DNA of 64,000 nucleotides, taken from positions 57,732-121,731 of the forward strand of contig CAZPDT010000011.1 in assembly GCA_964585545.1 (NCBI GenBank), written 5' to 3'. Source of the DNA: Brumimicrobium sp964585545 (lineage in GTDB: Bacteria; Bacteroidota; Bacteroidia; Flavobacteriales_D; Crocinitomicaceae). This document shows, piece after piece, positions 8,822 to 17,922 of the stretch (position 1 is its first letter; every line of letters begins with the position of its first letter). Made by a program: the position numbers and the translations under genes. Below the pieces are notes generated by a model, which saw only the letters and a program-made list of their open reading frames with translations, made no database searches and was not told the DNA's origin.

Positions 8822-10150
8822 GTGCGTAAATATAATTCCATTTATAAAATTTTAATCACCATAATACTGCTTGGCTTATTGTGGATTACTTTGTTTTTTC
8901 TGGTTTTTGCCCTGCCTCCAAAAAAGGCGGCTTTAACAGAATTGTTGCCTGATGATACTGATATGGTTTTAAGTGTAAATATGCATCAATTATTATCTAC
9001 TTTATTTATTGATGCAACCTACAAAACAAAACTAAATCCAGAAGATTTAGCCGCTCTTAAAGACAAAAGAATATCCAAAGAAAACTTATTTAAAGGGGTT
9101 GACTTTAACAATGAAGTTGTTTTCTTTTATGACTCATGGAAGAATGAACTCGTTAAAGGATTGCTTTTTAACCTTTCAAATGAAAAGAAGTTCAATCAAA
9201 TAAGTACAGCCAAAGACAATGTAATAAAAGCGTCAAATCATCAGCAGGGAATATTTATATATCTTGACAAAAACGCTTCACAAGAAACCATAGATCACTA
9301 CACAAGGTTTGCTCAAGAGGCTATGAAGTCAAAGAAAAGTAATGGTTCATATCCTCATTTGGATGGAATAATGAACTTGAACTTTAAAGGGAATCACTTT
9401 TCCTATATTCAAGACTTAACCGTTAATGTTAAAATGAAGGATGAACACCTCATTCTTAAAGGAAAAGGGCAGTTAGACAGTATTTTGCCTTTGAAGAAAA
9501 TGCACATGTTAGAAACACCTTCGGATAGAAAATATTTTGAAATTCAATCAGGAAAACTACCCGATAGTGTTTTTAAACACTTGGATGGTTTTATGCAGCA
9601 ATTGAATATTCAGTTGCCAAGGGTAACATCTCAACAAGTATTGCTATACGGTATAGCTATTGAAAACTATAGGGGCTCTCCTTTGATTTTACCAAAAATG
9701 GATCTTGTTCTTCGCTTTGATTCTCTGGTTGTAATGGATTCCCTTTTGAAAAATATCGATAAGGATGTAAAACATATTAAAGTTGAGGGTCACTTTATTG
9801 AAATAGGTAATGTGAAATACTATTATCAACAGCTTTCAGATAATGAAATTTACCTTGGGGTGACAGAAACGCCTAAAACTTCATATATCGAAACGCGGGT
9901 TTTGCCTTTAACAAAAGGCTTTCCATCAGTTATTTTGGATATTAAAGGAAAAGGTATTATTGCACGAATTATTAATTTATTGCCCCAGGTAAAAAATACC
10001 AAGATGTTCTTAAAAGATGTTGATTATTACGATATCCATTCTGAATTTATTACTGACAATAAACTTAAAATTGATGGAAAAATCCGATTGGAAAAAGGAA
10101 AAATGATGTCTGTTGGACTTGCCGAGTTTATGTTGAAATTTATTAAGTGA
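8822..10150 (+). CDS. Uncharacterised single-pass membrane protein, 442 residues
   Basis: I do not recognise a family. The protein starts with a basic N-terminus and one strong membrane segment at about residues 8-30 (ILITIILLGLLWITLFFLV), followed by a large, probably periplasmic domain of mixed alpha/beta character with no cysteines in obvious pairs. Recurrent phrases such as LPDDTDMVLSVNMHQLL and SVILDIKGKGIIARIINLL suggest a duplicated fold like those in exported Bacteroidota proteins that measure surface or envelope state, but this is speculation. The start codon is GTG; there is no ATG near. It is divergent from the PlsC-like gene and convergent with the gene at 10152. Confidence 0.75.
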   Translation: MRKYNSIYKILITIILLGLLWITLFFLVFALPPKKAALTELLPDDTDMVLSVNMHQLLSTLFIDATYKTKLNPEDLAALKDKRISKENLFKGVDFNNEVVFFYDSWKNELVKGLLFNLSNEKKFNQISTAKDNVIKASNHQQGIFIYLDKNASQETIDHYTRFAQEAMKSKKSNGSYPHLDGIMNLNFKGNHFSYIQDLTVNVKMKDEHLILKGKGQLDSILPLKKMHMLETPSDRKYFEIQSGKLPDSVFKHLDGFMQQLNIQLPRVTSQQVLLYGIAIENYRGSPLILPKMDLVLRFDSLVVMDSLLKNIDKDVKHIKVEGHFIEIGNVKYYYQQLSDNEIYLGVTETPKTSYIETRVLPLTKGFPSVILDIKGKGIIARIINLLPQVKNTKMFLKDVDYYDIHSEFITDNKLKIDGKIRLEKGKMMSVGLAEFMLKFIK

Positions 10151-10151
10151 C

Positions 10152-10949
10152 CTATTGGGTGTTGCTCTTCTTCTCATCAATTACTTTCAATAACCGCTGA
10201 AAATATCTTGGGGCATCAATGAGACGAGAACCATACCAAGTGAAATATTCCCCATCAACAACTTCAATCTGAGCATGGGGAAAGTATTCTTGAAATTCTG
10301 GAATGTGCTTTTCTTTAAATGGATAGGGTTCTGTGCTCAAAAATACATAATCTACGTTGCTAAATTGTTCTAAACTTATTTCTGGATAGCGGTCTTGTTC
10401 CTCCAATACATTTTTGAAACCTAGTTGTTCCGTTAATATATGATGAATAAAAGTATCTGACCCCACAGCCATGAATGGTTTTTTCCAAATCATATACAGG
10501 ACAGTAGATTGTTTTTTGAGAGGAATTAATTGTTCAAAATTGATTTTAATTTGTTTGTTAATATGGCGACCTAAGGCTTTTTTTCCACAAATTGTGCTAA
10601 CTTTTTCAATCATTTCCATTGCATCTTTGAGATGGAAAATATCACTGATCCAAACAGGAGCAATTTTCCTCAATTTCTCAACATCTTCCTTGGTGTTCTC
10701 CTCTTTATTAGCAATGATTATATCAGGAGCTAGATTTTTAACGGTTTCAATCTTTACTTTTTTGGGGCCTCCAACACGTTTCTTATTGTGAAACCATTCT
10801 TTTGGATGGATACAAAATTTAGTAATCCCCACCACTTCTTTCTCCAATCCGAGATGATAAAGCAATTCTGTTTGCGAAGGCACTAAAGAAACAATCCGCT
10901 TTGGAGAACCATCTATATCGATTTTATTTCCTAACTGATCGTAAACCAT
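10152..10949 (-). CDS. Helical-backbone metal receptor (BtuF/FecB-type substrate-binding protein)
   Basis: This 265-residue protein has the TroA/BtuF-like fold seen in metal-chelate and cobalamin ABC transporter binding proteins. It opens KRIVSLVPSQTELLYHLGL, then gives VGITKFCIHP, APDIIIANKEENT and YVFLSTEPYPFKE. No signal peptide or lipobox is visible from the chosen ATG (10949), so it may be cytosolic or lack a standard export signal. No permease or ATPase gene is adjacent. An upstream TTG at 10976 would add only nine residues and no signal sequence. The ligand is not known from the sequence. Confidence 0.82.
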   Translation of the reverse strand: MVYDQLGNKIDIDGSPKRIVSLVPSQTELLYHLGLEKEVVGITKFCIHPKEWFHNKKRVGGPKKVKIETVKNLAPDIIIANKEENTKEDVEKLRKIAPVWISDIFHLKDAMEMIEKVSTICGKKALGRHINKQIKINFEQLIPLKKQSTVLYMIWKKPFMAVGSDTFIHHILTEQLGFKNVLEEQDRYPEISLEQFSNVDYVFLSTEPYPFKEKHIPEFQEYFPHAQIEVVDGEYFTWYGSRLIDAPRYFQRLLKVIDEKKSNTQ

Positions 10950-11035
10950 AACTTGTATTTTGAATAGGAGTGTCAATCAAAAGAAAAACATTGCGTTTCG
11001 CAAAAAAAAAAATCATTATCGATCAATTTCTCAAT

Positions 11036-12016
11036 TTACTCAATAAATCCTTGTTCCCGCATCCAGTCATCATTGAAGAATTTACCTACATAGCGACTGC
11101 CATGATCATGGAAAAGCACGACTACAACATCGCCTTTCTTGAATTGATCTTTTATTTGCAATACACCTTTTATGGCGGCTCCTGCAGAATTCCCTACGAA
11201 CATACCTTCCTCACGGGCTAATTTTTGTGTATAAATAGCAGCATCTTTATCAGTAACTTTCTCAAAATGGTCAATCACATCAAAGTCTACGTTTTTAGGT
11301 AAAATATCTTCACCTATTCCTTCTGTGATATAAGGATAAATTTCATTCTCATCAAATTCTCCAGTTTCATGGTATTTTTTAAAAACAGAACCGTAAGAAT
11401 CGATACCAATAATTTTAATATCAGGATTTTTTTCTTTTAAAAACTGGCCTACCCCTGAGATTGTTCCTCCTGTTCCAACACCTACAACGAAATGTGTTAT
11501 TTTTCCATCAGTTTGTTCCCAAATTTCAGGACCTGTTTGCTCATAATGGGCTGCTCGATTGGATAAATTGTCATATTGGTTAACATACCAAGAGTTCGGT
11601 GTTTCTTCTGCCAAGCGTCGAGAAACAGAATAGTATGAACGTGGATCTTCTGGGGCAACAGCTGTAGGACAAACAACCACTTCTGCACCAACTGCACGTA
11701 AAATGTCCATTTTCTCTTTACTTTGCTTGTCACTTAATACACAAATTAACTTATATCCTTTTGGAATACACGCCAATGCTAATCCCATCCCAGTATTTCC
11801 AGATGTGCCTTCTATTACTGTTCCACCAGGTTTTATTAAACCTTTTTTCTCGGCGTCTTCAATCATTTTTAATGCCATCCGGTCTTTAACTGAATTGCCA
11901 GGATTAAAGGACTCTATTTTTGCCAAAACTGTAGCATCAATACCTTCAGTTAATTTGTTGAATTTCACTAAGGGAGTGTTGCCTATTGTCTCTAAAATAT
12001 TGTTGTATACCTTCAT
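11036..12016 (-). CDS. PLP-dependent cystathionine beta-synthase / cysteine synthase type enzyme
   Basis: This 326-residue fold-type II PLP enzyme joins or exchanges sulfur at serine or O-acetylserine. The PLP lysine lies in NPGNSVKDRM (K44), the substrate loop is EGTSGNTGMGLA, and the phosphate loop is GVGTGGTISGVG. The C-terminal FHDHGSRYVGKFFNDDWM is typical of cystathionine beta-synthase-type proteins rather than CysK. The regulatory CBS domains of the eukaryotic enzyme are absent. An AAGGAG-like site lies six bases before the ATG, uncommon in this phylum, and a TAnnTTTG element is further up. Confidence 0.9.
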   Translation of the reverse strand: MKVYNNILETIGNTPLVKFNKLTEGIDATVLAKIESFNPGNSVKDRMALKMIEDAEKKGLIKPGGTVIEGTSGNTGMGLALACIPKGYKLICVLSDKQSKEKMDILRAVGAEVVVCPTAVAPEDPRSYYSVSRRLAEETPNSWYVNQYDNLSNRAAHYEQTGPEIWEQTDGKITHFVVGVGTGGTISGVGQFLKEKNPDIKIIGIDSYGSVFKKYHETGEFDENEIYPYITEGIGEDILPKNVDFDVIDHFEKVTDKDAAIYTQKLAREEGMFVGNSAGAAIKGVLQIKDQFKKGDVVVVLFHDHGSRYVGKFFNDDWMREQGFIE

Positions 12017-12045
12017 TCAATCTCCTTTTAAGAATTTAATTATTG

Positions 12046-12053
12046 CAAAGATA
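12046..12053 (-). promoter_or_regulatory. Promoter -7 element (TATCTTTG) for the cystathionine beta-synthase-type gene
   Basis: Exact TAnnTTTG match on the reverse strand, about 30 bases before the ATG at 12016. The leader is short and contains an AGGAG stretch next to the start. Confidence 0.6.
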
Positions 12054-12452
12054 AAAAGTCCACTAACATAGCGCTCTATTCCAATGAATAATGTGGTTTA
12101 ATATATGCCCATTCCACAAAGATTAAACTTTTAACAGCTGTTTCAGGGTTTTTTTAATCTTCAATATTCTTCATTTACTAGAAAAAGAGAAAGGGAGTTC
12201 AAATTTTAACCTTTCCCATCTGCCCTTAACAAGCTTAAATCGGCTTAATCTTGAGCATGTAACAATTATAATGCTGCCAGTAAAGAAGGACAATTAAGAA
12301 GGGAATTAACTTGGCAATTTCTTCTACTAATCCTATTATAAATACACTAAAGAGAAAATCAAAAATAATCTCATGAATAAGGCGGGTTAATAATACCGTT
12401 TATTGTTTCGTATCTAAATTTACCAATATCATTGACCAAATACAACACGTAA
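12054..12452. other. Intergenic stretch without a recognisable gene
   Basis: About 400 bases between the upstream end of the cystathionine beta-synthase-type gene and the clpB terminator. Stops are frequent in all frames. A short palindrome AACAGCTGTT followed by a T-run lies near 12134. I see no conserved motif, tRNA or mobile element. Confidence 0.5.
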
Positions 12453-12490
12453 TAAAAAAAATCCCTCAAACTTTATAGAATGAGGGATTT
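12453..12490 (-). terminator. Rho-independent terminator of clpB
   Basis: Read on the reverse strand, ATCCCTCA pairs with TGAGGGAT around a 12-base loop and is followed by a run of Ts. It starts about 19 bases after the clpB stop codon. Confidence 0.85.
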
Positions 12491-12508
12491 ATAATTTATT
12501 TTTTCGGG

Positions 12509-15130
12509 TTAAATTGCTTGCTCTTCCTCTTCAGAAATCGGTTTTCTAAACACCACTTTATCATCGAATAAATCAACAACTACATTTTGAGAAGTGTCTA
12601 TTTTTTGAGCGATTAACTCTTTCGACAATTCATTAAGCAAACTTTTTTGAATAACCCGTTTTAGGGGACGTGCTCCGAAGTGTGGATCATAGCCTTTTTC
12701 GGCAATCCAGTTGAGTACATCTTCTTTTACCACCAAATGAATGTCTTGGTTTTCTAATTGTTCCTTTAAATTGTTCAGTTGAATTTCTACAATTTGACGG
12801 GTATCGTTCCTTGTTAAAGGTGTGAATAAGATTGTTTCGTCTATTCGATTTAAAAACTCAGGTCGAATCTGCTGCTTTAAGAACCCAAGTAATTCCACTT
12901 GTGTTTTTGCTTTTATTGTAGGAAACTCTTCTTCTGTTGCGCCTTCAAAGTTGCTTTGAATGATATCTGATCCCATATTGGTTGTCATGATAATCAAAGT
13001 ATTTTTGAAGTTGACCAATCGGCCTTTATTATCCGTTAATCGTCCATCATCGAGGACTTGCAACAAGATATTGTAAACATCGGGATGTGCCTTTTCAATT
13101 TCATCCAACAAAATGATAGAGTAGGGGCGCCTGCGAACAGCTTCTGTCAATTGTCCGCCTTCATCATATCCAATGTATCCTGGAGGAGCTCCTACCAACC
13201 TGCTCACGCTGTGTTTCTCTTGGTATTCACTCATGTCGATACGCGTCATCGCATTTTCATCGTTAAATAAATAGGCGGCAAGTGTTTTTGCTAATTCGGT
13301 TTTACCTACACCGGTTGTTCCCATAAATAAAAATGAACCAATTGGTCGATTGGGGTTTTGCAATCCAGCACTATTTCTACGCACAGCATCTGAAACGGCT
13401 TCAATTGCTTCTTCTTGACCAACTACTCTTAAGCGCAATTCATCTTCTAGACGCAAGAGTTTTGCGCGTTCACTTTCTAACATTTTGCTTACGGGGATTC
13501 CAGTCCATTTAGAAACAACATCTGCGACTTCTTCTGCATCGACCTCCTCTTTAATCATTTTTCCTTCTGATTGAAGTTCAGTAAGGCGAGCTTTCCCTTC
13601 CTTTACTTTCTCTTCCAGTTCTTTGATCTTACCATAGCGCAACTCGGCTACTTTTCCATATTCACCTGCACGTTCGGCTTGGTCTGCTTCTAAGTTGGCG
13701 CGTTCTATTTCTTCTTTTGAATTTTGAACGGTATCTAAAACATCTTTTTCTGCTTTCCATTTCGCCATTAACTCATCACGTTGCTCGCCTAAGTTAGCCA
13801 ATTCGGATTTGATGTTGGCCATTTTTTCTTTATCATTTTCGCGTTTTATAGCCTCACGTTCAATCTCTAACTGCAATATCTTGCGTTCGATTTCGTCGAG
13901 AGCTTCTGGCTTAGAATTGATTTCCATTCTCAATTTTGATGCAGCCTCATCAATTAAGTCTATCGCTTTATCAGGTAAATGTCGTTCTGTAATGTACCGT
14001 TGTGAAAGTTCTACCGCAGCAATAATCGCATCGTCTTTGATTAAAACCTTATGGTGGTTTTCATATTTCTCTTTAATTCCACGAAGGATGGAAATTGCAT
14101 CTTCTGGTGTAGGCTCATCGATTAATACTGTTTGGAAACGACGCACCAAAGCTTTGTCTTTTTCGAAATGTTTTTGGTATTCATCTAAAGTAGTTGCGCC
14201 AACAGCTCTTAACTCTCCACGAGCTAAAGCAGGTTTTAGAATGTTTGCAGCATCCATGGCGCCTTCACCACCTCCAGCACCAACCAACGTATGAATTTCA
14301 TCAATGAACAGAATAATTTCCCCATCCGATTTTTTGACTTCGTTAATGACTGCTTTAAGTCGTTCTTCAAACTCTCCTTTATATTTTGCTCCTGCTACTA
14401 AAGCCCCCATATCCAAAGCGTATACTTTTTTGGACTTTAAGTTTTCAGGAACGTCCTCGGAAACAATACGTTGAGCAATTCCTTCGGCAATGGCTGTTTT
14501 ACCTACCCCAGGTTCTCCAATCATAATCGGATTGTTTTTTGTTCTTCGGGTAAGGATTTGTAACACGCGACGAATCTCATCATCACGACCTATTATAGGA
14601 TCTAATTTTCCCGTTTTCGCCATTTCATTTAAATTGTTGGCGTATTTATCTAACGACTTGTATGTGCCGTCTTTTCCTTGTGAGTTTACTGTTTCTCCGT
14701 CTCTTAATTTCATAATTGCTTCTTTTAAGGTTGATTTTTTGAATCCATTGTCCTTTAAAAGTCGAGCGACTTGATCGCCTCCATCCATTAATGAATAGAG
14801 CAACACTTCTAAGGAAAGGAATTCGTCTTTAAAGTTGCGCATTTCATTCATTCCTTTTGTCAATACACGTTGTAAGACATTGCTTAAATAAACTTGACCT
14901 CCACCTTCTACTTTTGGATAGGATGAAATAATACTGTCCAATGCTTTGGTAAAATTAATTAAATTGCTATCTAATTCTTTGAATACAAAAGGAATAACAC
15001 TGTCATCTACTTTGATCATGCCGCGCAAAACATGACCTGTTTCAATTGCTTGTTGCCCGTTCTCTGAAGCTAAATTTTGCGCTTCATGAACGGCCATCTG
15101 CGTTTTTGTTGTCCATTTGTTTGTATCCAT
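12509..15130 (-). CDS. clpB: ATP-dependent disaggregase ClpB
   Basis: ClpB rescues aggregated proteins with DnaK. The 873-residue protein has the whole architecture: an N-terminal Clp repeat domain (1-150), first AAA+ domain with GEPGVGKTA near residue 200, a long coiled-coil middle domain (about 400-530, rich in E, K and R), and second AAA+ domain with GTTGVGKTEL near residue 605. The C-terminal sensor GARPLKRVIQ is present. It is monocistronic, with a strong terminator downstream. I saw no inverted repeat of the CIRCE type upstream, so the mode of heat-shock control is not evident. Confidence 0.97.
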   Translation of the reverse strand: MDTNKWTTKTQMAVHEAQNLASENGQQAIETGHVLRGMIKVDDSVIPFVFKELDSNLINFTKALDSIISSYPKVEGGGQVYLSNVLQRVLTKGMNEMRNFKDEFLSLEVLLYSLMDGGDQVARLLKDNGFKKSTLKEAIMKLRDGETVNSQGKDGTYKSLDKYANNLNEMAKTGKLDPIIGRDDEIRRVLQILTRRTKNNPIMIGEPGVGKTAIAEGIAQRIVSEDVPENLKSKKVYALDMGALVAGAKYKGEFEERLKAVINEVKKSDGEIILFIDEIHTLVGAGGGEGAMDAANILKPALARGELRAVGATTLDEYQKHFEKDKALVRRFQTVLIDEPTPEDAISILRGIKEKYENHHKVLIKDDAIIAAVELSQRYITERHLPDKAIDLIDEAASKLRMEINSKPEALDEIERKILQLEIEREAIKRENDKEKMANIKSELANLGEQRDELMAKWKAEKDVLDTVQNSKEEIERANLEADQAERAGEYGKVAELRYGKIKELEEKVKEGKARLTELQSEGKMIKEEVDAEEVADVVSKWTGIPVSKMLESERAKLLRLEDELRLRVVGQEEAIEAVSDAVRRNSAGLQNPNRPIGSFLFMGTTGVGKTELAKTLAAYLFNDENAMTRIDMSEYQEKHSVSRLVGAPPGYIGYDEGGQLTEAVRRRPYSIILLDEIEKAHPDVYNILLQVLDDGRLTDNKGRLVNFKNTLIIMTTNMGSDIIQSNFEGATEEEFPTIKAKTQVELLGFLKQQIRPEFLNRIDETILFTPLTRNDTRQIVEIQLNNLKEQLENQDIHLVVKEDVLNWIAEKGYDPHFGARPLKRVIQKSLLNELSKELIAQKIDTSQNVVVDLFDDKVVFRKPISEEEEQAI

Positions 15131-15312
15131 ATCTTCAGTTCTTTTTTCAATTTATTAATATCAAATCTTTAACCAAACCAACAAACGCTACAAGTTAGTG
15201 ACAATATGACTTGTGAGCTAAAGTTTAAATGACATTTTTTCATATTTTTTAGAGAAATGGGAAAAAATATGTAACTTGTCTATTGTTTTGGTGTTATACA
15301 AAAAATAAAATT

Positions 15313-16203
15313 ATGAAAAAAGTATTTATTCCTCTTGTTATGTTGTTGTTTTTTGCGCTGGGCATCTCCTTTACGATAAAAGAGTCTTCGGCTGTTAAGA
15401 AAGTAATGAAACAACTTAAAAATAACTTTGGATATGTTCCGTCGGGTGAAATAAACCTCAATAATAAAAATCTTTCCGTACAAGCTTTTTTTATGTCTAA
15501 ATCAGAGGTTACAAATGGTGAATATAAGGTGTTTTTAAAGTCACTTAAAGATCATGGAGAAGATGAGAAATATGCGATTGCAAATGTTGATACTTTAGGG
15601 TGGAATACTGTCCTGCATAATGACTTTCGCCATTTTTCTAAAGAATATTTTCAAAATACCGCCTTTAAGGATTATCCTGTGGTAAATATTTCTAAAGAAG
15701 GTGCGCAATTGTATTGTCAGTGGTTGACTAGAAAGATGAACGAATCGTTACCAAAAGAGAAACAATTGAAATTTAGATTGCCTTTGAAATCTGAATGGTT
15801 AAGGGCAGCCGAAGGAACTGCTCCAAACAAGATTTATTCGTGGGGAAATGATTATTTAAGAAACTCTAAGGGGCAATATTTAGCAAATTTTGTAAAGGTT
15901 AGAGAATCGTCAATTTCGAGAGATGACGAAGGCAATTTAACCATTGTGAAAAATACCGCTACTGTCCCTTCAAAGAATAGGGTAGATGTTGATGTAATTG
16001 CACCCGCTTTATCTTATTATCCTAATGAGTTTGATCTTTACAATCTAAATGGGAATGTAGCAGAAATGCTTTCACAGTCTGATGAGGTAATTGGGGGTTC
16101 ATGGTATGATGCAGGTTATGATATCCGCAACAGAAGTACTAGAGAGTATAAAGGGGCTTCCCCTCTGATAGGCTTTAGAGTTGTTGCTACAGTATTAAAT
16201 TAA
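15313..16203 (+). CDS. Exported FGE-sulfatase (SUMF1) domain protein
   Basis: This 296-residue protein has an N-terminal signal sequence (KKVFIPLVMLLFFALGISF) and a formylglycine-generating-enzyme-type domain. Typical phrases are FMSKSEVTNGEYKVFLKSL, YPVVNISKEGAQLYCQWL, FRLPLKSEWLRAAEG and the closing GGSWYDAG...IGFRVV. In Bacteroidota this fold also occurs in the gliding/type IX proteins GldJ and GldK, but those are lipoproteins and this one lacks a lipobox Cys, so I do not assign a gld name. The catalytic cysteine pair of true FGE is not seen, which suggests a structural role. The ATG at 15313 is chosen because an upstream TTG adds a non-signal extension. Confidence 0.82.
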   Translation: MKKVFIPLVMLLFFALGISFTIKESSAVKKVMKQLKNNFGYVPSGEINLNNKNLSVQAFFMSKSEVTNGEYKVFLKSLKDHGEDEKYAIANVDTLGWNTVLHNDFRHFSKEYFQNTAFKDYPVVNISKEGAQLYCQWLTRKMNESLPKEKQLKFRLPLKSEWLRAAEGTAPNKIYSWGNDYLRNSKGQYLANFVKVRESSISRDDEGNLTIVKNTATVPSKNRVDVDVIAPALSYYPNEFDLYNLNGNVAEMLSQSDEVIGGSWYDAGYDIRNRSTREYKGASPLIGFRVVATVLN

Positions 16204-16257
16204 TGTTTGGTACGGTAATAAAATAGCTTTTAGAAAATAGTCCCTTTTTTCTTTTTC

Positions 16258-16265
16258 TATCTTTG
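16258..16265 (+). promoter_or_regulatory. Promoter -7 element (TATCTTTG) abutting the HSDR_N start codon
   Basis: Exact TAnnTTTG match ending only four bases before the ATG at 16270. Transcription would begin at or next to the start codon, so the mRNA is probably leaderless or nearly so. Confidence 0.6.
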
Positions 16266-16269
16266 CATC

Positions 16270-16722
16270 ATGTTCACGCCATTGAATTATCCAAAAACAC
16301 AACTTAAACTCACTAAAATGGGTGGAGAAATTTATGTATGGTGTGTTTTTAGAAAAAAGAAATTACTCCTCACCCCCGAGGAGTGGGTGCGACAACATGT
16401 TTTGCATTTTTTAGTTGAACAGAAATCAGTACCTCAAAGTTTAATTGCTGCAGAATATGGGATTGAGGTCAATAAAATGGTTCGTCGTTGCGATGGTATT
16501 ATTTTTAATCGAAATGGCGCACCACTTGTTTTGATCGAATGCAAAGCTCCAGAAGTTAAATTATCAGAAGCGGTGTTTCACCAAATCGCCCAATATAATT
16601 TTAAGTTGCAGGTGCAATGGTTGGTCATGACCAATGGGTTGCAGACCATTGTTGCAAAAGTGAATAAAGATACAGGGGGAATTCTCTACTCCGAGGAGAT
16701 TCCATCGTACGAAGAAATGTAG
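16270..16722 (+). CDS. HSDR_N (type I restriction R-subunit N-terminal) domain protein, stand-alone
   Basis: This 150-residue protein matches the stand-alone HSDR_N-type family that is widespread in Bacteroidota. It reads LLLTPEEWVRQHVLHFLVEQ, then RRCDGIIFNRNGAPLVLIECKAP, in which D, E and K form a PD-(D/E)xK nuclease-type active site. No helicase or methylase partner is nearby, so it is not a restriction system by itself; its role is unknown and its broad conservation suggests a housekeeping DNA function. The start at 16270 is supported by the usual opening LNYP; the promoter lies immediately before it. Confidence 0.85.
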   Translation: MFTPLNYPKTQLKLTKMGGEIYVWCVFRKKKLLLTPEEWVRQHVLHFLVEQKSVPQSLIAAEYGIEVNKMVRRCDGIIFNRNGAPLVLIECKAPEVKLSEAVFHQIAQYNFKLQVQWLVMTNGLQTIVAKVNKDTGGILYSEEIPSYEEM

Positions 16723-16753
16723 CTTTGGATTAAATATAGATATCCAATATTAA

Positions 16754-17737
16754 TTACTCCCCAATAATGTCCATTAATTCAGAAAAATCAGGAGAAAGAA
16801 TAATTTCCGTCCTACGGTTTTTCGCCCTCCCTGCAGCAGTTGAATTGCTGGCTTTAGGATAATACTCCCCACGACCAGAGGCAGTCAAACGAAGTGGATC
16901 CACTTGATAATCGTCCTGTAATATGCGTACAATTGCCGTAGCACGGTCTACACTTAAATCCCAATTGTCGTTGTATCGTTTTGTTTGTATCGGCACATTG
17001 TCGGTATGGCCTTCAACAAGGATGTTGAAATCTTGGTTTTTCTTTAAGACAGAAGCCAAAATACCTAATGCCTTCTTTCCTTTGGATTCGACCTCCGCTT
17101 TTCCAGATTGAAACATCAATTTATCTGACATGGAAACATAAACTTTGCCATCCTTTATTTGTGTTGTTAATTCGTCTGATTTAAAACCAAGTAATGCTTC
17201 TTTTAAAAGTCGATTGAGTCGTTTTGCAATAGAGTCCTGACTTGCTATTTTATTTTCGAGTTCTCTAATCCTTCTTTCACGTGCATTCAACTCTTGTTCT
17301 TTCAATTCCAACCGGCGTTCTTTTTCTTTTATACGCTCATCGTAAAGATGCCCTTGATTTAAATTGTTGGTGATTGATTTTGAAAAGCGCTCGCTTAGAT
17401 CGACATGTTCCTTTTGCAAGTCTTTGTGTTTTTCTTGTAGATCTTTGTACTTGGCGTCCAATTTATTATACTCACCAACCATTTCGTGGTTTCGGGTGGC
17501 AAGACTGTCATTTTTTATGGCTAATCTTTGATTGGTCTTTGATAAATATTCGTTTTCCTCTGTTTTCACTTTCACTTCTTCACAAAGGTCATCTCTTTCA
17601 TCAACAACATCAAGCAATCGGTTGCTCCCTTGAATTCCTCCAACAGGCTTTTCTTCTCCACATCTATAGACAGGAGCACAGGAATAGAGTAGGGAAAGGC
17701 TACAAATGATGAGTAGATTTAGAAATGTATTTTTCAT
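16754..17737 (-). CDS. OmpA-family lipoprotein with coiled coil
   Basis: This 327-residue protein has a lipoprotein signal (LLIICSLSLLYSC, lipid-modified Cys about residue 20), then a long heptad-rich coiled coil at about residues 50-175. The C-terminal OmpA-like peptidoglycan-binding domain contains LMFQSGKAEVESKGKKAL and GHTDNVPIQ. It would sit in the outer membrane and tether it to peptidoglycan. The gene is convergent with the HSDR_N gene, 31 bases away. Confidence 0.9.
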   Translation of the reverse strand: MKNTFLNLLIICSLSLLYSCAPVYRCGEEKPVGGIQGSNRLLDVVDERDDLCEEVKVKTEENEYLSKTNQRLAIKNDSLATRNHEMVGEYNKLDAKYKDLQEKHKDLQKEHVDLSERFSKSITNNLNQGHLYDERIKEKERRLELKEQELNARERRIRELENKIASQDSIAKRLNRLLKEALLGFKSDELTTQIKDGKVYVSMSDKLMFQSGKAEVESKGKKALGILASVLKKNQDFNILVEGHTDNVPIQTKRYNDNWDLSVDRATAIVRILQDDYQVDPLRLTASGRGEYYPKASNSTAAGRAKNRRTEIILSPDFSELMDIIGE

Positions 17738-17922
17738 GTTGTTAAAAGTTTTTGTCGTTCAAAGATAAATTAATTTTCTATTTGTTGTGGGTTGGGAACG
17801 GACAATTTTAAATTCATAGGTTTTATATATATCATAATTTTCAACCTTTGCCTAATTTGCCTAATTTAACAACATAAAAAATACATTTTGAGCACTTGAT
17901 ACAGTAGTTGGGGTTATGAAGG

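Noticed and set aside
13809..14294. 161-codon frame antisense to clpB
   Set aside because: It lies wholly inside the well-supported clpB gene, and its composition (Ser/Ile/Ala-rich) is what antisense of AAA+ coding DNA gives.
15313..16203. GldK or GldJ gliding lipoprotein
   Set aside because: It shares the FGE-sulfatase fold but has no lipobox Cys and no other gld gene nearby.
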